From IMG/VR virus record IMGVR_UViG_3300032116_000060, positions 1-39,085 of that record: a stretch of 39,085 nucleotides of DNA; one strand, 5' to 3'. A model generated the notes under the pieces. It had not been told where the DNA came from and did no database searches. It saw only the letters and a program-made list of their open reading frames with translations. Positions 15,755 through 23,917 of the stretch are shown here, piece by piece. Source of the stretch: a virus. The number at the start of each line of letters is the position of its first letter. Position 1 is the first letter of the stretch. The position numbers and the translations under genes were made by a program.

Positions 15755-16543
15755 TTATATTAAGGTTTTAGTTGTTTTATGTAAATCATAGTAATCATAA
15801 ATACTATTATATTTGACAACAAAATTGTCATCTAATGGTAGATTTGTTTTTATATTTTTACTAGAATTTACATATTGTATTTTAAATGGTTTTTTAGTTT
15901 TATCAGATACCCATTTATCTAAATCTTGCAGTTTATCAAATTCAAACCATATTATATTTGGGTTATGATTTGTCCAAAAAGAAATCGGAGTTAATAGGAT
16001 ATCAATTAGATTAACCAGATAACCATTCTTTTCTTTCCAATAATTTTCTTCGTTTTTTCTACTTGATAAAGTTACGTTAATATCGACCGGTTGGTTAATT
16101 AATTTTAATTCAATTAGATAATCTGAAATTTTATCCCATCTCGTCTTTTTGCTAATTAAATCATCTTTTGTGAAAAAAAATAATTCATTCAAAGTAAAAT
16201 GGGAAAACGTATCATAAAAATCTAAATAACCCAATCGTTTAAAATCGGATAACATATGTTTGTAGAATGAATAGAAACGCTCATGTCTTTCTCTATTAAC
16301 CGCTATCACAGGAACATCAATACCAAATTTAGATTGTAAATCTGAAATGGTTTCATGTCCATGAAATATATGATTCATTAAATCTTCTTTTTCAATTGAA
16401 TTAAAATCAATATGTTCATTTGATACTTCCCATTCACCATTATTAGTTTTTACGCCAATATTATTTATAATACAAGAATAGTGAAACGAAGTAGATGCAC
16501 ATCTCGGTAAACTTAAATATATAAACTTATTATCTACTAGCAT
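15755..16543 (-). CDS. Sulfotransferase-like protein
   Basis: The 262-residue protein begins FIYLSLPRCASTSFHYSCI, a 5'-PAPS loop (LPRCASTS), and continues with VPVIAVNRERHERFYSFYKHM (about 95-115), which matches the 3'-phosphate-binding R/S segment of sulfotransferases. It is the second such enzyme in this block. The acceptor is unknown. The gene overlaps its upstream dioxygenase gene (TAATG). Confidence 0.82.
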   Translation of the reverse strand: MLVDNKFIYLSLPRCASTSFHYSCIINNIGVKTNNGEWEVSNEHIDFNSIEKEDLMNHIFHGHETISDLQSKFGIDVPVIAVNRERHERFYSFYKHMLSDFKRLGYLDFYDTFSHFTLNELFFFTKDDLISKKTRWDKISDYLIELKLINQPVDINVTLSSRKNEENYWKEKNGYLVNLIDILLTPISFWTNHNPNIIWFEFDKLQDLDKWVSDKTKKPFKIQYVNSSKNIKTNLPLDDNFVVKYNSIYDYYDLHKTTKTLI

Positions 16544-17112
16544 TATAATAGTGATTTGGTAACATTTTTAGATGGCCAAACATTTAAGGAATACCTATTT
16601 CTATTTTCTATCTTTTTGACAGAGTGACTTATATTAGAATCAAATATAAAAACGCTACCTATTTTCTTATTAATCGTATAAATGTTATTATCTATATTAT
16701 ATTGTATTTCACCTCCATCATAATCATCATTTAGTTGAATTATAAATGTAATCGTAGCTCCATTTAGTATTTCATGACTGTCAGAATGCCAATCTAAAAA
16801 ATCTCCTACACCATATTTGTTAAAAGAGTATTTTTTAATATAGCTGTATTCTATTCCTTTAAATGGATTTAAATTATTTGATAAATTAATAATTTTATTT
16901 GTCAGGCTTTTTACAATAGGTAAATCAAGTTGTTCATTGAGAAAATAACACCCTAATCTTTTATTACCTGCATATTCCAGGTTTTCACCAACTAATTCTC
17001 CATTGACAAATTTTGAAGATTTCATTTGGATTAAATCAATTGAATTGCCCAAATTAATTAAAGAAATACATTCATCTTCGTTTAAAAAATTTTCAATATA
17101 GCTTGCAAACAT
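16543..17112 (-). CDS. 2OG-Fe(II) dioxygenase, P4H-like
   Basis: In 189 residues: HxD in LDWHSDSHEI, the strand pair ITFIIQLNDDYDGGEIQYNI, then SVFIFDSNISHSVKKIENRNRYSLNVW with the distal His and Arg. Close in layout to the 18994-19551 protein. The start ATG overlaps the upstream stop codon (TAATG). Confidence 0.88.
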   Translation of the reverse strand: MFASYIENFLNEDECISLINLGNSIDLIQMKSSKFVNGELVGENLEYAGNKRLGCYFLNEQLDLPIVKSLTNKIINLSNNLNPFKGIEYSYIKKYSFNKYGVGDFLDWHSDSHEILNGATITFIIQLNDDYDGGEIQYNIDNNIYTINKKIGSVFIFDSNISHSVKKIENRNRYSLNVWPSKNVTKSLL

Positions 17113-17753
17113 TATATTATTGATTTTTCTTTTTTAATATATTCAAACCCAACATTCCCCGCTAATACTATTCTATCAATAGTTGAATTAGGAGCGTTGT
17201 TTGGAGAATGAGGCATATCTGCTTCCATTATGATTAAATCATCCTCTTCAGGTCTAATCCAATACTCTTGACCATCTTTACCTTTAAAATATAATACACC
17301 ATCTTCTCCATTCATTACATCTGGCATTTGAATATAATAAACATAGGTATAGGATGGTGGAAATGATTTTGTTTTTTTATTGATTTCAGTATGAATATGA
17401 AACTTTTGATTATCATCGTAAAAGTTTGGTTGAATTGGATCTATAGATCTAACTACATTTACCCAAGCATCAATATTAATTTTATTAAAAGGTAAGTTAT
17501 TTGTAGTGTAAAGTTCTTTACATAAATCTATGCCATTTTGAATAACTTCATCTAATTTACTTTTAATCTCAATTTTACCTATAAAATTTAAATTATTATT
17601 CCATTCCTTTTTATATCCAAATCCATCAGTTTTGACACCAGGTTGAGAGTCAATAACTGAATAGGCTTCTTTTAGAAATAATGATTTATCGGTTAATTTA
17701 TTTAGTTTTGTTTTCCAAATAAAAGTGGTATCATTAAAATATAACTTTTCCAT
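17112..17753 (-). CDS. Putative 2OG-Fe(II) oxygenase
   Basis: The 213-residue protein has FHIHTEINKK as the first metal motif (an HxE instead of HxD), YTYVYYIQMPDVMNGEDGVLYF as core strands and MPHSPNNAPNSTIDRIVLAGNV as the distal His-Arg segment. It resembles the phage/bacterial 'putative 2OG-Fe(II) oxygenase' family. The HxE variant may alter iron geometry or specificity. It sits directly after the tryptophan-halogenase gene (TAATG overlap). Confidence 0.78.
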   Translation of the reverse strand: MEKLYFNDTTFIWKTKLNKLTDKSLFLKEAYSVIDSQPGVKTDGFGYKKEWNNNLNFIGKIEIKSKLDEVIQNGIDLCKELYTTNNLPFNKINIDAWVNVVRSIDPIQPNFYDDNQKFHIHTEINKKTKSFPPSYTYVYYIQMPDVMNGEDGVLYFKGKDGQEYWIRPEEDDLIIMEADMPHSPNNAPNSTIDRIVLAGNVGFEYIKKEKSII

Positions 17754-18994
17754 TAAATTAATTCTTTTTTTAATACTTTTTTATTTTTTCTAAAAATAGT
17801 TTGATAATTGTGTGTAAAGAATGTCAACATATTTTGTGGAGTTTCTACTAAATCAAAGGATTTCAATAAATCTCTATCGTTTTTGATAATAATGTTGTTA
17901 TCTTTATCTAGTATTTGTTTCAATTTTTTTGGAATTGGTTTATTATATGCATCAATCCAAAATTTGTTATCCAATCTTTCCGCTAAATAGTGGTATCTAA
18001 CAAACATCATATTTTGCTCATTAATTTCTTCACACCATTTATTGAACCCATCTTTATAATTTTCATCAAAGTTTTTATCAACCAATCTTTTAAGTTGCAT
18101 AATAGTCGACATCAACGATGTTGCTTCTAATGGTTCTATAAACCCATATGATAATCCTATTGATATAGAGTTACCAATCCAACTTCTTTTATATCTACCT
18201 GGATTATAACTAAACACTTTTTGAATTTCTATTTCATGCCCTAAATAGTCTTCAACTTCTTTTTTCGCATCTTCTACTGTTATATAATCTTTATTAAAAG
18301 AATAGCCACATCCCCATCTGTGTTGTAGTTCAATTTGCCACATCCACCCACAACTCATAGCAACCATATTTGTATATGTCTTATCTTTAATTGTAAGTTT
18401 TTTATTTTGAGGTAGGAAAAATGCAATGCTACTATTAATCATTAAATATTTTGAATAATCAACCCATTCCTCATTAAATAGATTTCCAACTAATCTATTA
18501 AATCCACTACAGTCAAAAACAAAATCAGAACTAATTATTCTATCATCTACTAATTTGAAACTTTTAATAAACTCACCTGTATTATTAATTGTTTCTATTT
18601 CCCCATCAATCCAATTAACACCCCTATCTATTGCTATTTGTTTAAAGTAATCTGCAACTTTTCTTGCATCAAAATGATAACCAAATGATTTTGTAAAAAC
18701 AGTTGGCTCTTCACCTGTAAATAAATGTTTTGCTGTGCTACCATCTCCAAGCCAATTTATTAAGTTTAGCCCACGCTTATTTGTAGCACCTGTTTTTTCA
18801 TAAAAATCTTTTTGATTTATACCTAATAATGATAAAATTCTACCGAAGTTTGGTGTGCTTCCTTCGCCCGCTCCTAGTATTCCTATTTTGGAACTTTCTA
18901 CCAATGTTACATTTGTATTTTCCCAAAATTTATTTACTATTAGAGCAGTAAGCCATCCAGCAGTCCCACCTCCGATTATGATTATTTTTTTCAT
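17753..18994 (-). CDS. Flavin-dependent tryptophan halogenase homologue
   Basis: The 413-residue protein begins with the FAD motif IIIIGGGTAGWLTALI (GxGxxGW, residues 4-19). It has GAGEGSTPN (41-49) and a Lys at residue 73 in TNKRGLNLINW, aligned with the catalytic Lys of PrnA-type enzymes. The halogenase WxWxIP motif appears as GWMWQIE (216-222), so the last Pro is Glu. C-terminal FAD-binding and helical parts look complete (SIGLSYGFIEPLEATSL), but the protein is shorter than characterised enzymes (about 510-540). It would chlorinate or brominate an indole with FADH2 from a separate reductase, which is not seen here. Homologues occur in marine phages. Whether it acts on free tryptophan or a peptide is unknown. 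Confidence 0.88.
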   Translation of the reverse strand: MKKIIIIGGGTAGWLTALIVNKFWENTNVTLVESSKIGILGAGEGSTPNFGRILSLLGINQKDFYEKTGATNKRGLNLINWLGDGSTAKHLFTGEEPTVFTKSFGYHFDARKVADYFKQIAIDRGVNWIDGEIETINNTGEFIKSFKLVDDRIISSDFVFDCSGFNRLVGNLFNEEWVDYSKYLMINSSIAFFLPQNKKLTIKDKTYTNMVAMSCGWMWQIELQHRWGCGYSFNKDYITVEDAKKEVEDYLGHEIEIQKVFSYNPGRYKRSWIGNSISIGLSYGFIEPLEATSLMSTIMQLKRLVDKNFDENYKDGFNKWCEEINEQNMMFVRYHYLAERLDNKFWIDAYNKPIPKKLKQILDKDNNIIIKNDRDLLKSFDLVETPQNMLTFFTHNYQTIFRKNKKVLKKELI

Positions 18995-19551
18995 TATAAT
19001 AATGTTTTCTTATAATTTTTTTGTGTTTCTAATTCCAACCAATTAACAATTGAATACCTAACTCCATTTTTAATTTCTTTAATTCTATGTTTAGTTAAAG
19101 ATGAAAATGCAAATAAATTACCTATTCCTTTTTTTAACGAATATACCTTACCATCAATTTCTAACTCTAATTCACCTCCTTCATATTCATCGTTAAGTTG
19201 AATTACAATTGTTAAAATTCGTTGATTATATACATCATCTGAAGAATCGGTGTGCCAATTAAAATAATCTCCATTTTGGTATTTAGTAAATTGATAGTTT
19301 GAAATTTTGAAATTGTATCCTTTTATACCAAAGTATTCTTTTAGCTTTTTAATAATTCTATCATTAAGTTCTTCCAAATCGATTCCCGCAACTTTAGATT
19401 TTCTTTTACTAACATCAATAACATTATTCATTAATTTACTATCATACACTTCCGCTATTTTTAAAACCGATTCATTTACACACTTATTAAGTATCTGATT
19501 ACATTCTTCTTTAGAGAATACATTTTCGAAAACTTTAAATTTACCAATCAT
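18994..19551 (-). CDS. 2OG-Fe(II) dioxygenase, P4H-like
   Basis: Metal motif HxD in YFNWHTDSSDD, strands LTIVIQLNDEYEGGELELEI, distal SLTKHRIKEIKNGVRYSIVNWLE. The start is the ATG at 19551, which overlaps the upstream TGA (ATATGA); the longer frame to 19587 would overlap the previous gene by 40 bases. This gives 185 residues. It lies directly upstream of the halogenase gene with TAATG overlap. Confidence 0.87.
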   Translation of the reverse strand: MIGKFKVFENVFSKEECNQILNKCVNESVLKIAEVYDSKLMNNVIDVSKRKSKVAGIDLEELNDRIIKKLKEYFGIKGYNFKISNYQFTKYQNGDYFNWHTDSSDDVYNQRILTIVIQLNDEYEGGELELEIDGKVYSLKKGIGNLFAFSSLTKHRIKEIKNGVRYSIVNWLELETQKNYKKTLL

Positions 19552-20066
19552 ATTAAAGAAAATTTTGATTGTTTTTTTGAAAACCAAACAATTAATACCT
19601 CTCGATTTCCTTTTGTAATCGGCTTTACTTCATGAAAATCATTACCACCAAAGAAACTTACATATTCACCGTTTGTATTTAATTGTATCTTTTTATCATT
19701 TACATACATATCCCCTCCCTCAAATTCATCTGATAAAATTATACTTACCGTTTTATGTGTTGCATATCTATCTTTATGTTTTTTCGCAAAATCACCTACA
19801 CCATAGATGTGTTTATGTATCATATACAAATACTCAATGGGTTCTTCTAATTTCTCACATAAAAAGTTGTTAAGATTTTTGTTTTTTAATGAATATATTA
19901 TAGAATTTTCGGTAATAAGAGCCACATCATCCCCTTTTTCTCCAATATATGTGGAATAAAGTTGAGAATGTGCAGATTTTACGAACTTAATTTCATCATC
20001 ATTCATCAATGGAGTTATTTCCAATTGAGATTTTAAATACAAAAAATCATCTAACAATAATTTCAT
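19548..20066 (-). CDS. 2OG-Fe(II) dioxygenase
   Basis: The 172-residue protein has HxD in KKHKDRYATHKT, strands SIILSDEFEGGDMYV and the distal GNDFHEVKPITKGNREVLIVWF segment with His and Arg. It most resembles the other P4H-like enzymes of the block. The start ATG overlaps the stop of the SGNH-type gene upstream. Confidence 0.85.
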   Translation of the reverse strand: MKLLLDDFLYLKSQLEITPLMNDDEIKFVKSAHSQLYSTYIGEKGDDVALITENSIIYSLKNKNLNNFLCEKLEEPIEYLYMIHKHIYGVGDFAKKHKDRYATHKTVSIILSDEFEGGDMYVNDKKIQLNTNGEYVSFFGGNDFHEVKPITKGNREVLIVWFSKKQSKFSLI

Positions 20067-20686
20067 ATTATTTTATTTGTTTTAGATTGAAAGGCCACTA
20101 AATCATCTTTTATATCTAAAAAGGTATGCATTTTTTTATAAAATTCATAGCAACCTTTCCAACCAGGATGCCAATCCATAGGATCACCTCCTTCATCTGC
20201 AATCGAAGTAACCTGAATCAACTCAACAAAATCAGAAGTCATCTTATGAAAATCTTCATTCCAGGTCACAAATACCGGAGAAAAATCATTATACAACTCT
20301 TTAAGTTTTTTTAAAAATAGTATTTCATTATTTCTTTCACCATTTAACCAATGTGATGTTTCGGATAATCTAACTTCTAATAATTTTTTTGCAAATTGTT
20401 TATCTTTATACCATTCCCAATTAAAATATTTTATATGATGATGTGTTTCTCTTTCCCCAAAAAATCTTCTTGGAAATCTACCTGGTGCACTAAATACAAT
20501 CACTAATCTATCACCATATTCGTATTTTGGAATTAAACCTGTTTGATAAAGAATAGAATGATTATCCGCGCCAAATTTTCCTAACTTAATAACATTGTAG
20601 TGATTGGATAAATAATTAGTCCAATGAGTTTCAGGCATATCCCAATCTACAAAACTATCACCGCAAATGTAAATGCTAGGTTTCAT
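20063..20686 (-). CDS. SGNH/GDSL-type hydrolase
   Basis: The start is placed at 20686 (MKPSIYICGDSFVDW), following TAA-T-ATG from the DUF2061 gene; a start at 20710 would overlap that gene by 23 bases. Motifs: CGDSFVDW (block I, Ser in GDS), KLGKFGADNHSI (block II), and PMDWHPGWKGCYEF (block V Asp and His). About 207 residues. The fold usually acts as an esterase or deacetylase. Confidence 0.75.
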   Translation of the reverse strand: MKPSIYICGDSFVDWDMPETHWTNYLSNHYNVIKLGKFGADNHSILYQTGLIPKYEYGDRLVIVFSAPGRFPRRFFGERETHHHIKYFNWEWYKDKQFAKKLLEVRLSETSHWLNGERNNEILFLKKLKELYNDFSPVFVTWNEDFHKMTSDFVELIQVTSIADEGGDPMDWHPGWKGCYEFYKKMHTFLDIKDDLVAFQSKTNKII

Positions 20687-20687
20687 A

Positions 20688-20903
20688 TTAATTATCCTTT
20701 TTAAGGCCAAACTTTATCCACTTATACCAAACTCTTTCGTGAAGATAATACTGAATAGGTTTATAGATTAATTCTGCTACACCAAATGCTGCACCAACTT
20801 TAATTGAGCCACTTACCCACCACATAATACCAAACCCTATTAGAGTTGAAACTATTCGATATGATATAGTTTTAGCTATGTGCCTCTTTCTCTCTACTAT
20901 CAT
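20688..20903 (-). CDS. DUF2061 small membrane protein
   Basis: The 71-residue protein has KRHIAKTISYRIVSTLIGFG, a hydrophobic segment IMWWVSG, and AAFGVAELIYKPIQYYLHERVWYK, the DUF2061 signature. It should span the membrane twice. DUF2061 genes are often found near sulfate-activation genes, which fits the adjacent nucleotidyltransferase and APS kinase, though the role is not known. The ATG at 20903 gives a 32-base overlap with the upstream gene; this start is needed to keep the RKRHIAKTISYR motif. Confidence 0.85.
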   Translation of the reverse strand: MIVERKRHIAKTISYRIVSTLIGFGIMWWVSGSIKVGAAFGVAELIYKPIQYYLHERVWYKWIKFGLKKDN

Positions 20904-21279
20904 CGTTATCTATATTATAAACAATTACATCACCGTTAGAATCGATGTATTTTTTTCTAATCGCAGTTCCGCTTATGGCTTCGATTTCTTTCGGAGGAGT
21001 ATGATATATTACCTCATATCCAACTGCTCTACCATAGTTTACCGATTCGATATCTGGTATCACACTTATGTATATTTTCTTTGAGTTTTCTACAAAAAAA
21101 GGTTCTTTACACAAATCCATTAAAACCTGATGAGCAGACTTAGGATTGTTCTCATCTTTCGGAACATCTCTAATTGCTACCCAAACATCTTTCCCTTTAT
21201 CCAATTGTTGGCGGATTAACCATTCGTGTCCGGCGTGCCAAGTCTGCCACCTTCCAATAAACATTGCATATTTTTTCAT
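20872..21279 (-). CDS. HxGH nucleotidyltransferase
   Basis: The 135-residue protein belongs to the nucleotidylyl/adenylyltransferase HxGH superfamily: GRWQTWHAGHEWLI (HAGH at 15-18) and ISGTAIRKKY (102-111). It lies immediately after the APS kinase gene with ATGA overlap. That context raises the possibility that it adenylates sulfate in place of ATP sulfurylase, which has the same superfold, but the short length also fits nicotinamide mononucleotide or other adenylyltransferases. I treat the substrate as unresolved. Confidence 0.82.
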   Translation of the reverse strand: MKKYAMFIGRWQTWHAGHEWLIRQQLDKGKDVWVAIRDVPKDENNPKSAHQVLMDLCKEPFFVENSKKIYISVIPDIESVNYGRAVGYEVIYHTPPKEIEAISGTAIRKKYIDSNGDVIVYNIDNDDSREKEAHS

Positions 21280-21707
21280 ATTAGTGATTTTAATCTTTGA
21301 AATGTTGTAAACTCATCCTCATCTGTCGTATCTACATCTATAAAGTTTTTCAACGGCGGTTCGTAGTTAGAAACGTGAAACGATTCTCTACCCCTTATAT
21401 CGGTAGTATGAACATATAATTCTTTTATATTCTCACCCATTTCGGTTTTAAATGCTTCTCTTTGGTCTCTATAAGGAGAAACTAATGAGACAATTGCCAC
21501 ATTACCTTTGTGGTGAAAAAACTTAGCCATTCGTTGAGCAAGTTCTATGTTCTTTCTCCTTCCTGCTTCGGAGTAATCTTTATTATCAAATATGGCCCTT
21601 ATATCATCTCCATCGATTACCATACCCCTCTCCCTAAAATGAGCTTGAAACCAATTTGCTAATGTAGTTTTCCCCGCACCTGGCTGACCCGTAAACCAAT
21701 ATATCAT
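21276..21707 (-). CDS. cysC: Adenylylsulfate (APS) kinase-like protein
   Basis: The 143-residue protein opens with the Walker A motif FTGQPGAGKTTLAN (P-loop 7-14), has the APS kinase landmarks IDGDDIRAIF (31-40), GRRKNIELAQRMAKFF and VAIVSLVSPYRDQREAF (70-86), and the YEPP motif near 115. APS kinase phosphorylates adenylylsulfate to PAPS, the donor for sulfotransferases. It is shorter than typical CysC (about 175-200), mainly in the lid and C-terminus. Two sulfotransferase-like genes are in the same operon, which supports this role. Confidence 0.85.
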   Translation of the reverse strand: MIYWFTGQPGAGKTTLANWFQAHFRERGMVIDGDDIRAIFDNKDYSEAGRRKNIELAQRMAKFFHHKGNVAIVSLVSPYRDQREAFKTEMGENIKELYVHTTDIRGRESFHVSNYEPPLKNFIDVDTTDEDEFTTFQRLKSLI

Positions 21708-22825
21708 ATAAACATAAATTTTAAAAGCTGTTTATTATTATCTCTTATGAACGCATTCCACTTATCCATATTATTAAAATATTCATCTAAATGATTTTTC
21801 TGCACATTATGATACCAATATAAATCTTTTGATAATATTGAATTTAAATGGGCTATCAAATCATCTTTTTCCATTCCAAAGAAATAAATAGGTGATTCAA
21901 AAGTTAAACCTAATCCTTCCAGTATTGTTTTTAATTTTGGATTACCATAATAAACAAATGGCAATCCTGTTCGAAGTGGTTTATGAAGTTTTTCTGAAAT
22001 ATGAACACCCGGTAATAATAAGTGTGGCTGTGTTTCTGTAATAATTTCAAAAAAGGATTCTAAATAAATTCGATAATTGAAATCGGGTAAGGTAGTAACG
22101 TGATTGATACCCAAAACCTCGTCTCTATTTAAAACATTTTCATTTAATTGTGAAGTAGTTGGAAACGCATCATAATACTTTGGATACTCAATTCCAAAAT
22201 GTGAAACCTCTTTATGAAATTTATCTTTATCTATCTCAATCGAATCAAATTTTATTTCATTAAACGAAATGTTCCCTTCATTATTAAACCCGTTTTTATA
22301 TAAGAATTTAAGTATATCAAATCGTATATCGGAATAATGATTATTTAGAAACATAAATTTCTTTTTTATTGTTCCTAAATCTTTTGTTTTAAGGTATTTC
22401 CAAAATTCAAAAAAATCAGGTCTATCCAAATCACAATGAATCCAAGCAGGATTATTTAGGAATACAATCGAATCTTTTTTTATCTCTTCGATGTTGATAG
22501 TAACAACAATAGAATCCGCATTATTAATCATCCTTTTCAACGAACTTATCACCGTATCAGTTGTAATCGATTCTTGCCTTTCTAACGATAATACAAATTT
22601 ATATTTTATTAAATCATCACCTAATATATCTTTTATCTGTCGGTTAATATCGATTATTATATTATCCGAAAATGTAAAACGGTCTAATGATTTATCTATG
22701 CTAAGAAACCTTACATTTTTATGAAAGTTCGGAGGAATCGCCAAACCCTTTAACTCTACATAATTAATCCCAAAATCAATTAACTCAACTTTAAGATTTT
22801 GATTTATCATCAAACCTTTACGCAT
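21704..22825 (-). CDS. Glycosyltransferase-like protein
   Basis: The 373-residue protein has a variable front and a C-terminal segment SFFEIITETQ, HISEKLHKPLRTGLPFVYYG and KLKTILEGLGL (about 250-305). This ISEK...KP..GxPF pattern is found in GT10-like and related phage glycosyltransferase-type proteins. It lies between an SGNH-type gene and the APS kinase gene. The first ATG at 22825 overlaps the upstream stop; a second at 22810 is also possible. Donor and acceptor unknown. Confidence 0.6.
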   Translation of the reverse strand: MRKGLMINQNLKVELIDFGINYVELKGLAIPPNFHKNVRFLSIDKSLDRFTFSDNIIIDINRQIKDILGDDLIKYKFVLSLERQESITTDTVISSLKRMINNADSIVVTINIEEIKKDSIVFLNNPAWIHCDLDRPDFFEFWKYLKTKDLGTIKKKFMFLNNHYSDIRFDILKFLYKNGFNNEGNISFNEIKFDSIEIDKDKFHKEVSHFGIEYPKYYDAFPTTSQLNENVLNRDEVLGINHVTTLPDFNYRIYLESFFEIITETQPHLLLPGVHISEKLHKPLRTGLPFVYYGNPKLKTILEGLGLTFESPIYFFGMEKDDLIAHLNSILSKDLYWYHNVQKNHLDEYFNNMDKWNAFIRDNNKQLLKFMFI

Positions 22826-23684
22826 TTTTAATTAGGTTTAGGATGTTTTCACCAAAGTATTCATGCCCTTCTAAGCTGTAATGAAGATTTTCTATACCTA
22901 AATCTTTAAGAGTAAATGTATTACTTTCTATTTCTTTTGTTTTTTCAAGTGGTAGAAGGTTGTGGATTATTTTATGGTATTTGAAATCCATAGAGTTTGT
23001 CATTCTATGAAAAATTGAATAGCTTTTAAAATTCATCGCATCCATTAATCCTTTGAAGGCAAGTAATAGATTTACATTTTCATAATGAGCAAGATATTCA
23101 GTATTCATTAAGTTATTATAGAATTGAAAAAATGTATAGAATTTTTCTTCATCTAATGGTATTTGGTATTCATCTATCCAATTTTTAAGAATGGAAAAAT
23201 CTGATAGACCTGGATTAACTATTTGTATTAAACTTCTATATCCTATCTCACCTCTATATGAACTACTCCATTGTGTAATACATAATGGATTCTTATATTT
23301 AAAGAAATCCATTTTATTATATCGTGTAAATCTTTTGTTAATCGGGTCTAAAAAAGTCCAATGTTCTTCACCGGTTTTATATTCAAAGATTTTTTCATCG
23401 TTTTTAGTAGGGCCAACATTAAAAAGATAATACCATCTTCGTAGGATTGATTTATTTGATGAGCCGCTTTTTGAAATGTTTAAAACGGGAACATTAAGAA
23501 GTTCGGCAACCTTCGTTCCCCACGAAAAAGAACGGTCTAAAAATACTTCGGTATCGGAGTATTTTTTTAAATCTAACCAAAAATCATAATTCTTACATTC
23601 ACTTTGTAAGGATTCGAATTGCTTACATAACCCATTACCTTCGGAAAATGAATCTCCATTAATTATAACTAAATCATATTTCAT
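22818..23684 (-). CDS. SGNH/GDSL-type hydrolase
   Basis: The 288-residue protein has IINGDSFSEGNGL (block I, Ser12), LNISKSGSSNKSIL (block II) and a C-terminal HYSLEGHEYFGENIL with the catalytic-His context. It is one of four related proteins in the window. It follows the 78-residue gene with a 4-base overlap. Confidence 0.72.
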   Translation of the reverse strand: MKYDLVIINGDSFSEGNGLCKQFESLQSECKNYDFWLDLKKYSDTEVFLDRSFSWGTKVAELLNVPVLNISKSGSSNKSILRRWYYLFNVGPTKNDEKIFEYKTGEEHWTFLDPINKRFTRYNKMDFFKYKNPLCITQWSSSYRGEIGYRSLIQIVNPGLSDFSILKNWIDEYQIPLDEEKFYTFFQFYNNLMNTEYLAHYENVNLLLAFKGLMDAMNFKSYSIFHRMTNSMDFKYHKIIHNLLPLEKTKEIESNTFTLKDLGIENLHYSLEGHEYFGENILNLIKNA

Positions 23685-23917
23685 TTTACTTTCTTCTTAA
23701 CGTAGATAGTATTACCAAAATCAGGAGATTCGTATATACCACCCATATCGTGCAATACTTCTTTTTCAATTATAGATTCTACTGAATCCACTGTCAAAGT
23801 ATCGTTTTCTTTAAGTTTAATAATGTGATTGATAACTTCTGTTATCGTGCAATTGGTATTAAGGGATAAGGTAACTACCTCATCCCCCATTTCCATTTTT
23901 ATTTTAACTTTTTTCAT
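23681..23917 (-). CDS. Hypothetical protein, 78 aa
   Basis: Lys-rich start (MKKVKIKMEMGDEVVTLSL) followed by a helix and a beta-rich end (GNTIYVKKKVK). No recognised motif. It starts directly at the PhoH stop codon (TAA-ATG) and overlaps the next gene, so it is part of the same unit. Function unknown. Confidence 0.65.
   Translation of the reverse strand: MKKVKIKMEMGDEVVTLSLNTNCTITEVINHIIKLKENDTLTVDSVESIIEKEVLHDMGGIYESPDFGNTIYVKKKVK

Noticed and set aside
10408-21300. The repeated KSLI/KSII protein C-termini as a sorting or degradation tag
   Set aside because: The DNA behind them overlaps the next gene's start codon and is conserved as DNA, so the tails are better explained as a translation-start element.
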